7,000 nucleotides of DNA, from NCBI GenBank assembly GCA_964446775.1, contig CAYURA010000037.1, forward strand, positions 1-7,000, read 5' to 3'. Both the position numbers and the translations under genes were made by a program. Position 1 is the stretch's first letter, and every line of letters begins with the position of its first letter. This document shows, piece by piece, positions 1-5,454 of this stretch. This DNA is from GCA-002841655 sp964446775 (GTDB lineage Bacteria; Patescibacteriota; Patescibacteriia; Patescibacteriales; UBA12465). The notes under the pieces are model-generated. The model saw only the letters and a list, made by a program, of their open reading frames with translations. It was not told the DNA's origin and made no database searches.

Positions 1-31
1 CTTTTTTGCCACTATCTTTTATCATTAGCTA

Positions 32-70
32 CCACACTCTTTGACAGGGAGCCTGGAAAGAACGTGTTTG
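32..70. repeat. Imperfect palindrome, possible fused IS ends
   Basis: The arms CACxxTCTTT at 34-42 and AAAGAACGTG at 57-66 face each other around a GC-richer centre (ACAGGGAGCCTGG). The right arm, GGAAAGAACGTGTTT (55-69), recurs with one mismatch at 4425-4439. The layout would fit left and right terminal inverted repeats of an insertion sequence joined after loss of its interior, but no transposase for such an element is present. It may equally be a chance palindrome next to the adjoining IS end. Positions 1-31 hold nothing I can recognise. Confidence 0.25.
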
Positions 71-74
71 TAAA

Positions 75-120
75 GGCAATATAGAAATGTCATAGTGGTG
101 GGCAATTTAGAAATGTCATA
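75..120. repeat. Two 20-bp direct repeats at the IS end
   Basis: GGCAATATAGAAATGTCATA (75-94) and GGCAATTTAGAAATGTCATA (101-120) differ at one base and are spaced 26 bp start to start. They lie 10 bp beyond the stop codon of the transposase pseudogene. Read from the transposase side, each begins TATGACATTTCTA and ends ATTGCC. Tandem TGACATTT-type repeats at element ends are typical transposase-binding sites of this broad rve transposase group, so this is probably the terminal region of the same insertion sequence. The matching end on the other side is missing. Confidence 0.6.
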
Positions 121-129
121 CTTGATTAA

Positions 130-1078
130 TTATTTTTGAGAAAATATTTTTTGCTCTTTTTTAAATACGAACTGCTTTCTCCAGGGATGATCAATTGGCG
201 GTTTATACGAAAACTGTTTTTGCTTGGTAAGCGCCACTAATTTAATATCTATCTCTTTTTTGGGTTTCTCTGGTAATATGAAATAGTTTAAATATTTCTC
301 TCTTATCCTAATTTTTACATCTCCATTTAAGTGCTCTTCAATAATCACCTCATCCTTTTTGTATACCGTGGTTGGCTGAATTTCATCTAATTGCTAATAA
401 TTATTTTTAAATCTAATCGTGTAATCATTATTGATTATTCTGGTATTTTGAATTGATAATATTTGATTTAATTTTCCTTTTTTATCTTATCTATCTTTTT
501 ATGTAAATTAGCCTTGTTTTTAGGAACAACAGCGAACTTTCTATTAAATTCATCGATATATTCTTTTAAAAAATATTAGCGCTGTCAATATCTGAGATAT
601 TAGCCAATCTCAATTCATTAACTAATCTATCCTCTAATGTTCTATTCATTCTCTCTACTCTGCCTTTAGCCTGGGGGCTATTCGCGTTAATTACCTGAAC
701 CCCTAATTGCTTCATAGCTCTTTGAAACTGAGTCATTAAATCCTTGTTATCAACTGCATTTTTATGATTAATTTTGTAAGTGCTAAATTTATCTAGATAT
801 ATTGCTAGGGGTAATCCGTGTTTTTTAAAATAATCTAGCCAAAAATTAAATACAGCTATAATGCCCTCATTAACGTCAAAAATGGCATAAGTAATTTTAC
901 CGGTGGCATCATCAACTGATAACAGTAGGCAATATTCTTTATCTCCGAACCAAATATGATAACAAGCATCAAATTGTTGCATTTCTCCATAACTATCTTT
1001 TCTGGCCCTATATTTATACTTATTTTTACATTGCTTTCTTAGTTTTGGAGTCCAGATACCTATAGTCATCATTATTTG
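130..1078 (-). pseudogene. ISNCY-type DDE transposase, truncated and broken
   Basis: This is a remnant of an integrase-core (rve) transposase that would cut and join IS ends. The longest intact piece (566-1072) carries the DDE core: Asp35 in QQFDACYHIWF, Asp94 in IYLDKFSTY, and Glu140 in NSPQAKGRVERMNRTLEDR. The next segment (KEYIDEFNRKFAVVPKNKANLH) is reached by a frameshift near 566-575. A second shift near 480-487 opens the frame to the C-terminal piece with the family-typical PPIDHPWRKQF (130-348), and an amber codon at 394-396 interrupts it. Reading upstream of the first Met gives QIMMTIGIWTPK, which fits the family; then homology stops and a TAA follows at 1085-1087. The N-terminal helix-turn-helix region, normally about 130 residues, is therefore absent. 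Both frameshifts fall in A/T homopolymers. With these lesions no active enzyme can be made. The family name comes from motif recognition, not from a search. Confidence 0.85.
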
Positions 1079-1633
1079 AAAATATTAGAAGAAAAATAAG
1101 TAATCTAAAAACAGAAAAAGCTAACTTAACTCAACTAGCTTGCAAGGGACTATTAAGTGATAATGAATTTTTAGAACAAAAAAATGATTATGAAAAACAG
1201 ATTATCCACCAAGAACAAAAAGTTTTAGTTATCACTAAAGGCAAAAATGATAAAGACGAAATACTAGATAATATTTCTCTAATGATGAAAGCAAAAAAAA
1301 CGTTTTCAAATAGGAAACGGAGAAGAACAAAAAGAGATAGTTAGACTTTTAGGCTCGAACCGAGTGCTTAGTGATAGAAATCTACTAATTTCAGCGAATA
1401 AATGGGGCAGATATTTTGAAATGATTGCGAAGCCCTATGTAGACGATTTTGCAACTCTCGAACTAAACAAGATCTCGTTAAATACAAAACAAAACAAGGC
1501 TTTAACCTCGCTTTGTTGCGGACTGCGGGGAGTAAGAGGCGCTATCAGAACTGAAATGAGGATGTTGTTTTTGATTTGGGCATATAATTTTAAATTAATT
1601 AAATTTATAAAAAAATTAAAAAAATTACTTTAA
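1078..1633 (+). pseudogene. Serine recombinase C-terminal fragment, frameshifted
   Basis: The first frame (1078-1344) reads a charged, coiled-coil-like stretch (ENIRRKISNLKTEKANLTQL, then GLLSDNEFLEQKNDYEKQI). This resembles the helical region that precedes the C-terminus of large serine recombinases. Around 1300-1306 (AAAAAAAACGTTTT) a +1 shift moves to a second frame that continues smoothly as FQIGNGEEQKEIVRLLGSNRVLSDRNLLISANKW, a pattern typical of the tail of such recombinases in candidate-phyla genomes. The catalytic resolvase domain and the zinc-ribbon region are missing entirely. The fragment begins exactly where the oppositely oriented transposase remnant ends. After about residue 75 of the second frame the sequence (CCGLRGVRGAIRTEMRM onward) is less family-like and may be read-through. 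The GTG at 1364 is an internal codon, not a real start. The family call rests on the tail alone and is moderate. Confidence 0.62.
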
Positions 1634-2703
1634 AAATCTTATCTGTAAATTAAGATTGATAAACAAACCGCCGTCTTTTTGATAAATTTCTCCGAATCCG
1701 TGTCGAGTTGTGCTTGGGGTTTCAAACTTAGTATTTTTAAAAAGATAATTTTGAAAGGCGTCCATATTATAAAGATGATAGCAAACAACATCGCCGTCTT
1801 CCTTAACTATTAAATAACCCCCGTGTGCTGCGTTAAGGCCGTCCCATGTTCTATTCGGGACATACCAAGAGCCACAGCACGCAAAAAAGCCTTTATCTTA
1901 TATTCAAAATCATTTTCGCTTAAATCATATTTCACTTTTAAAGTGTCATTTTGATCAAGAAATTGGCAAGTTTCCGTTATCGTCAAGCCCTTACCCTCGT
2001 AAAAATTCTTTAAAGAGGTGGCCAGAATTTCCGCAAAAACGATATCTATCTTTTTTAAATTGTTCTTGAATTTTTCACTTACTAGAGAATCAAAAATTAT
2101 TTTTCCGCCATTTTCTTCTATCATTTTTATTCTATCTCTAACTTTTGACCTGGAATTTATTTTATTAACCTCATTAATATTTCCATTAAATCCCTTTATT
2201 TTATAAACAAAATTAGTCGAACCGGAAGCGTTAAGCAAAGTTGCCGCTCCGCCTAACATCGACTTTATGCTAAACCCCATTTCAACCGACATCGGGGACA
2301 TTTGCTCCTTAATTGTCATTATTATATCAGCTTTATCGGAATTTCCAGCTTTTATTTGAGCACATTTAAGCTCATTCACTAACTCATCGGCTTCAGCTAT
2401 TGAAAAAGAGCCCGACGATATTTTCATTTTTTCAAATATTTTAGCGATACTGGATTTTACTTTTTTCGCATCAATAACGCCAAGCGAACTATCGTCAAAA
2501 TTGACGATTTTAATTTTACCTTCTTCGCTTAAGTCGTAAATTTTTTTAGTAGAAGTTGCTTCTTCTCTGACGATATTTATAACAGAATAATATTTATCTT
2601 CTATTTTATTTAAATCAGCGTCGGCAAAAAATAGTTTGCGTTCGTCTAAAACTTTTAAAAAAGTATAAAATTCGCTCTATTCGCCTTTATTTCCCGTTAT
2701 CAT
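1625..2703 (-). pseudogene. HpaII-family type II restriction endonuclease, inactivated
   Basis: This is a relic of an endonuclease whose family cleaves CCGG. The ATG at 2701-2703 lies inside the 3' end of the methyltransferase gene. The reading is MITGNKGE, then TAG at 2677-2679 where the family pattern GEWSEFY predicts Trp9 (TGG to TAG), then SEFYTFLKVLDERKLFFADA and an open frame through SPMSVEMGFSIKSMLGGAAT and KAFLRAVALGM. After that Met (1861-1863) the frame is lost. Restoring one base (ATG GTC CCG in place of ATG TCC CG) recovers VPNRTWDGLNAAHGGYLIVK and runs to TAA at 1625-1627. The repaired gene would encode about 359 residues, close to the roughly 358 of HpaII as I recall it. A frame with only these two point lesions implies recent death. 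An ATG at 2425-2427 could start a truncated product, but that would lack the N-terminal quarter. The last 9 bases overlap the tail of the convergent recombinase fragment. Confidence 0.88.
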
Positions 2704-3583
2704 ATTTTTTAAGAGTATTAATTATCTGTTTAGCATAGGACGTTATTGCGGGAACAGCGACCGCATTACCTAATTGCTTCATAGCTTGAGCGTCGGAAAC
2801 TGGAAAAACAAAATCTTCGGGGAAGCCCATCATTTTTTTCCCCTCTTCTGGCATAAGTTTTCTAATTTTTCCGTCGACTAAATAAGCGTCCCAATTATGC
2901 CTATCTTCAATTTTTGAACCACGACCGCCAACTCGTAAAGTATAACCAATTGTTTTTTCACATTTCCCTTTAAAAATATCGGACATTGTTTTTTCTAACT
3001 TTATTGGTTCTGGAAACTCAAATTTTATTTTTTTATTCCTGAATCCGACTATAAACAACCGGGGGCGATGTTGAGGCAAACCGAAATCAGATGCCTTAAC
3101 TATTTTATAATAAAAAGAATAGCCGAGATTTTCTTCGATTATTTTTTTTATAGTCGCAAAAGTCTTTCCGTCGTCGTGATTCATTAAATGTCTAACGTTT
3201 TCCAGAAAAAAGGCTTTTGGTTTTTTCTTTTTTATTATCTCCGCAATATGAAAAAATAAATTTCCTCGTTTATCGGCGAATCCTTTTTTAAATCCAGATT
3301 GGCTAAAGGGTTGGCAAGGAAATCCGCCGCAAATAACATCAAAATCAGGAATATCTTTCGGATTGACTTTAGTTATGTCGCCTTTAAAAAATCCATTTTT
3401 GAAAACCTCTGGAGATTTTTTTTCAAAATTTCTTTGATATGTCTTTCTGGCGGGTTCGTCCCATTCGGAAACAAAAACACATTTCGCTCCCGCATCTTCG
3501 AAAGCTAAATGAAAACCACCTATGCCAGCAAATAAATCTATAAATTTATAGTCTGATTTTTTCTTTGTTTTAGTATTCTCCAT
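2687..3583 (-). CDS. DNA (cytosine-5-)-methyltransferase, HpaII-system partner
   Basis: This enzyme transfers a methyl group from S-adenosylmethionine to C5 of cytosine in a short DNA site. The 298-residue frame contains all the key motifs in order: motif I FIDLFAGIGG (14-23, SAM binding), motif IV GGFPCQPFSQSG with nucleophile Cys90, motif VI ENV (128-130), motif VIII QHRPR (171-175), a compact target-recognition region at about 182-240, motif IX around 241-258, and motif X QLGNAVAVP (270-278). No lesion is visible, and the length suits a small type II enzyme. It overlaps the downstream endonuclease relic by 17 bp, so the two were probably co-transcribed and translationally coupled. CCGG specificity is inferred from the HpaII-like partner, not read from the protein. 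I see no Shine-Dalgarno sequence; the -10 box sits so close to the ATG that a leaderless transcript is likely. It is the only intact gene in the first 4.3 kb. Confidence 0.96.
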   Translation of the reverse strand: MENTKTKKKSDYKFIDLFAGIGGFHLAFEDAGAKCVFVSEWDEPARKTYQRNFEKKSPEVFKNGFFKGDITKVNPKDIPDFDVICGGFPCQPFSQSGFKKGFADKRGNLFFHIAEIIKKKKPKAFFLENVRHLMNHDDGKTFATIKKIIEENLGYSFYYKIVKASDFGLPQHRPRLFIVGFRNKKIKFEFPEPIKLEKTMSDIFKGKCEKTIGYTLRVGGRGSKIEDRHNWDAYLVDGKIRKLMPEEGKKMMGFPEDFVFPVSDAQAMKQLGNAVAVPAITSYAKQIINTLKKYDNGK

Positions 3584-3591
3584 AGCTATAA

Positions 3592-3600
3592 ATTATCACA
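3592..3600 (-). promoter_or_regulatory. Extended -10 promoter element of the methyltransferase
   Basis: The minus strand reads TGTGATAAT, an extended -10 (TG, one base, then GATAAT), followed by 8 bases and the methyltransferase ATG. Transcription would start at or next to the ATG, giving a leaderless message, which agrees with the missing ribosome-binding site. The -35 region (TTCTTGTTC, about 17 bp upstream) is weak, as is usual with an extended -10. Confidence 0.5.
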
Positions 3601-3670
3601 TTTTCAACTTTAGAACAAGAAGAAGGAGAGGGTGGAACATACTTGGAACGGCTATATTAAAAATGAACTA

Positions 3671-3690
3671 CCCCGCAGCAAGCTGCGAGG
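3671..3690. repeat. GC-rich hairpin, possibly REP-like or IS200-type
   Basis: CCCCGCAG (3671-3678), loop CAAG, then CTGCGAGG (3683-3690) form an 8-bp stem with one C-A mismatch. It is a sharp GC-rich island in AT-rich DNA. Hairpins built on GCAGCAAGCTGC occur as REP-like units and at ends of IS200/IS605-type elements, so this may be a solitary remnant. A T-run follows on each strand (AAATCTTTTT on plus), so weak terminator activity is an alternative. Confidence 0.45.
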
Positions 3691-3758
3691 AAATCTTTTT
3701 GATTATCATCAGAATTTTTAAGCCTTAAGTCCTGTCTAAAATAAAAATGATTATTAAT

Positions 3759-3784
3759 ACGCTACTTGATAACGCTACTTGATA
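3759..3784 (+). repeat. Perfect 13-bp tandem duplication before the NYN relic
   Basis: ACGCTACTTGATA occurs twice without a gap (3759-3771 and 3772-3784). Each unit carries TTGATA, a plausible -35 hexamer for the downstream plus-strand gene. From the second unit a 17-bp spacer leads to TATTTT (3802-3807); from the first, 17 bp leads to TACAAG (3789-3794). The duplication therefore doubles the -35 element, though with a dead gene downstream its present role is doubtful. Confidence 0.6.
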
Positions 3785-3810
3785 TTTTTACAAGGTATAA
3801 ATATTTTGTT

Positions 3811-4303
3811 ATGGTGACTCATGTGGACAAGGTTAATATCTATATAGATAGAAATAATTTATATCGCTCAGCCAAGGATCTAGGGTTTGAAATTGATTAT
3901 AAAAAATTTAGAGGCTGGCTTAGGTAAAAATATAATCCGACTTTTGTTTATTTGTTTATCGGATTAGTCCCTAAAAGAACAAATTTCTATGAACACCTAC
4001 AAAAATGCGGTTATATTCTAGTTTTTAAACAAACGGTTTCTGTCGGTGAAAAAATAAAAGTCAATTGTGATGCAGAACTAGTTCTTAAAAGAAAAAAAAT
4101 CTATAAGTTGCATTATTGCGCCAGATAGGAACAAATACTCTATTTTACTTAGAAATAAAAATACAGAAATCACTTTTTTGAGTGAACACTATCATAAATT
4201 TTCTGAGGAAATAAAAAAAGCCCTAATATGGACATATCCACACCAGGGTCTCTTTCATAATGATGTTATTATCATGACATTAAAAACAAAAAAGTCAATA
4301 TAA
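3811..4303 (+). pseudogene. NYN domain (LabA/DUF88-like) protein, inactivated
   Basis: NYN proteins have a PIN-like nuclease fold, and an acidic cluster would cut RNA. The frame from ATG 3811 reads VNIYIDRNNLYRSAKDLG, matching the family opening motif IDGxN with Gly replaced by Arg14. It continues to FRGWLR and meets TAA at 3925-3927, where Gln (CAA) is likely ancestral. Past the stop the same frame gives KYNPTFVYLFIGLVPKRTNF and CDAELVLK (from 4066), which holds the second conserved Asp. Between about 4093 and 4109, at an A-run, the frame shifts and some 30 to 40 residues are missing, including the DGDF motif that carries the remaining catalytic acids. The tail resumes in another frame as CIIAPDRNKYSILLRNKN and ends at TAA 4301-4303. 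Nonsense, missense, shift and deletion together mark a long-dead gene. The size of the gap is my estimate from memory of the family. Confidence 0.75.
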
Positions 4304-4304
4304 T

Positions 4305-4334
4305 AAAAATAACTCTAATATTAGAGTTATTTTT
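4305..4334. terminator. Perfect palindrome, bidirectional terminator
   Basis: AAAAATAACTCTAAT (4305-4319) is followed directly by its exact reverse complement (4320-4334). The core stem AACTCTAAT/ATTAGAGTT is flanked by A and T runs, giving a U-tract on either strand. It starts one base after the stop codon of the NYN relic, so it is most likely that gene's original terminator. Absence of a loop is unusual but tolerated, since the central bases would unpair. Confidence 0.65.
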
Positions 4335-4424
4335 AATCTGCGGGCTACTCGATTTAAGTGCCACCACATAGCAATATTATAAGGATTTTTAAAGATTTTT
4401 TACAAGAGGCTTCAAAAAATACAG

Positions 4425-4445
4425 GGAAAGAGCGTGTTTAAGGGC
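4425..4445 (+). repeat. Second copy of the GGAAAGARCGTGTTT motif
   Basis: GGAAAGAGCGTGTTT (4425-4439) matches 55-69 at 14 of 15 bases, and both copies continue with AARGGC after a 0- or 2-base gap. The surrounding stretch 4335-4541 holds no ORF or RNA gene that I can recognise. The motif may be an IS-end relic or a dispersed short repeat. The two copies bracket the decayed mobile and defence region. Confidence 0.35.
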
Positions 4446-4541
4446 TTAAATAAATTAGTAGTAGGCTTGTCTAATTTTGTGCCTATTTTAAAAATCATCA
4501 AAGAATTTCAATTTAATAAATTATATTTTTGATAATTTAAA

Positions 4542-4564
4542 AGGACCTAATATAGCTAGGTCCT
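4542..4564 (-). terminator. Rho-independent terminator of the lipoprotein gene
   Basis: On the minus strand, just after the lipoprotein stop codon, AGGACCTA and TAGGTCCT form an 8-bp perfect stem around a 7-base loop, followed by TTTTAAATT. Position, GC content of the stem and the T-run all fit an intrinsic terminator for the minus-strand gene. Confidence 0.75.
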
Positions 4565-4569
4565 GATTA

Positions 4570-5058
4570 TTATTTTTCTAAGATTATTTGATTTTCGTAT
4601 TCTTCTTGCAAATTATTGCGATAATCGGCGATAGCGTCCCAGAAATCTAAACCTAAACTAGTAATAGCCAGGGAAAGGGCATAACTTAAGGTTGATTTAT
4701 AGGCAATAATCTTAAAGTATAGAGCTTCATTAAAAGGAATTTGAGTGCCATATTTGACACTAGTTTTTTTTGCGCTAATATACGCATCACTGAAGTAGAC
4801 AAAACTTTGATCATGGAGATCTCGGATAATGAAACCGACTGGTTTATCCAGTCTGTTTTCTAATTGTATTTTAGACTCACTACCATTATAGCTTGGCCAT
4901 AAGCTAATTTTTACATTTCCTAATACTCCAGGAATGGGCTCTAGTACATATTCACCATCATTATTATAATCTGGTGTAATTAATTGATTTATAATTTCTT
5001 CTTTACGGCAGGCGCTAAAAAGAATTAAAGTTAAGGAAAGCAGAATGAATTTTTTCAT
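4570..5058 (-). CDS. Putative lipoprotein of unknown function
   Basis: This is a 162-residue protein that I do not recognise beyond its export signal. It starts MKK, followed by a hydrophobic stretch (FILLSLTLILF), then FSAC with Cys17 as the likely lipidated residue. Phe at the -3 position of the lipobox is less usual than Leu. The mature part is soluble-looking: an acidic, Pro-rich opening (TPDYNNDGEYVLEPIPG), then segments that look like beta strands (NVKISLWPSYNG, KIQLENRLDKPVGFIIRDL, SFVYFSDAYI), and a C-terminal helical, charged tail (DAIADYRNNLQEEYENQI). The middle part could be a small beta-sandwich, but this is a guess from pattern. The ATG is chosen because it immediately precedes the signal peptide. 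There is no Shine-Dalgarno sequence; a TATAAT box 10 bases upstream suggests a near-leaderless transcript. The gene is divergent from the sigma-factor gene across about 400 bp and has its own terminator. Confidence 0.8.
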   Translation of the reverse strand: MKKFILLSLTLILFSACRKEEIINQLITPDYNNDGEYVLEPIPGVLGNVKISLWPSYNGSESKIQLENRLDKPVGFIIRDLHDQSFVYFSDAYISAKKTSVKYGTQIPFNEALYFKIIAYKSTLSYALSLAITSLGLDFWDAIADYRNNLQEEYENQIILEK

Positions 5059-5068
5059 GACGGAATTA

Positions 5069-5074
5069 ATTATA
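5069..5074 (-). promoter_or_regulatory. -10 box of the lipoprotein gene
   Basis: The minus strand carries a perfect TATAAT, 10 bases before the lipoprotein ATG. No good -35 hexamer lies 16 to 18 bp upstream (ATAGTT at best), so activator help or another sigma factor is possible. The ATTATAAT context also provides TATAAT on the plus strand. Confidence 0.45.
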
Positions 5075-5112
5075 ATGGTTTTTTGTTAAAGAACTATGAA
5101 TTAATCTCAGCA

Positions 5113-5155
5113 TGACAAAAATTTGTATATTTGTCAAAAAAATTTGTCAAAAAAA
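5113..5155. promoter_or_regulatory. Operator-like palindrome and 13-bp tandem repeats
   Basis: TGACAAA (5113-5119) and TTTGTCA (5130-5136) are exact inverted half-sites, centred about 65 bp upstream of the lipoprotein start. The right half-site also belongs to a tandem pair of ATTTGTCAAAAAA (5129-5141 and 5142-5154). On the minus strand each repeat gives TTGACA, a consensus -35, but neither has a good -10 at normal spacing. The arrangement suits a regulator-binding cluster; no regulator is identified. Confidence 0.35.
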
Positions 5156-5349
5156 TAAATTTAGAAAAATCTCACTAATTTAGTTAAATAATAGGTGTAA
5201 GTATATTAGATTTAGGAATAAATTAACTGTTTATTAATGCTAAAGTTATTAAGGAAATAGTGAGGGAGCTAATTTAATCTCTATAACAGCAAGCAGCGGA
5301 AATTTAGGAGCTTAGATAAACCTATATTTTAGAATCTCATAGGAGATAT

Positions 5350-5454
5350 ATGTCAATAATTAAGGCTCGTTCAGGCTTGGCTTCTAGTCTTTTCTATGTT
5401 AAAATAACTTGGTATAATTTAATTGCCATTAAGTTGGGGCTTAGCCCTTTTTAA
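5350..5454 (+). CDS. Possible 34-residue leader peptide before the sigma gene
   Basis: ATG 5350 is preceded by AGGAG (5341-5345) at 4 bases, the best Shine-Dalgarno match in the window but rather close. The frame reads MSIIKARSGLASSLFYVK, continues with a hydrophobic stretch, and ends LGLSPF then TAA at 5452-5454, 8 bases before the sigma-factor ATG. It overlaps the sigma -10 box and the small hairpin. No homology is recognised and codon use is uninformative at this length. It could be a leader ORF that couples translation to the sigma gene, which has no ribosome-binding site of its own, or it could be chance. Confidence 0.3.
   Translation: MSIIKARSGLASSLFYVKITWYNLIAIKLGLSPF
5413..5418 (+). 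promoter_or_regulatory. -10 box of the sigma-factor gene
   Basis: A perfect TATAAT lies 44 bases before the sigma ATG. The -35 region 17 bp upstream (TTTTCT) is poor. Transcription from here would give a leader of about 35 to 40 bases that includes the GGGC/GCCC hairpin. Confidence 0.4.
5436..5452 (+). terminator. Small hairpin plus T-run, attenuator-like
   Basis: GGGC (5437-5440), loop TTA and GCCC (5444-5447), with a possible G-T closing pair, are followed by TTTTT (5448-5452). The stem is too short for a strong terminator. Its place between the -10 box and the sigma-factor start would suit attenuation, or a structure that affects initiation. Confidence 0.25.

Noticed and set aside
75..120. 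CRISPR repeats
   Set aside because: There are only two 20-bp copies with a 6-bp gap, far too short for a spacer, and they sit at the transposase end.
1505..1560. tRNA or attachment-site fragment at the GC-richer patch near the recombinase tail
   Set aside because: I could not fold a cloverleaf or find a T-loop there; the patch is read through by the recombinase frame.
1364..1633. An independent 89-residue gene starting at GTG 1364
   Set aside because: The homologous reading extends upstream of the GTG in the same frame (FQIGNGEEQKEIVRLLGSNR) and then across a frameshift into 1078-1300, so this is only the tail of a broken recombinase.
2018..2206. 62-codon plus-strand ORF
   Set aside because: It lies antisense inside the endonuclease relic and is a low-complexity Phe/Ile/Leu/Ser translation expected from the complement of AT-rich coding DNA.
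394..2679. Stop-codon reassignment or amber suppression explaining the in-frame TAG codons
   Set aside because: TAG stands at a probable Tyr position in the transposase (394-396) and at a Trp position in the nuclease (2677-2679), while a TAA replaces probable Gln in the NYN gene. No single reassignment fits, and frameshifts occur in the same genes.
3299..3508. 69-codon plus-strand ORF
   Set aside because: It is antisense to the methyltransferase, which has clear family motifs; the frame has no recognisable features.
4457..4500. TAGGC/GCCTA inverted repeat as a terminator
   Set aside because: It has only a 5-bp stem with a long loop and no gene ends there; the neighbouring 4542-4564 hairpin is the convincing terminator.
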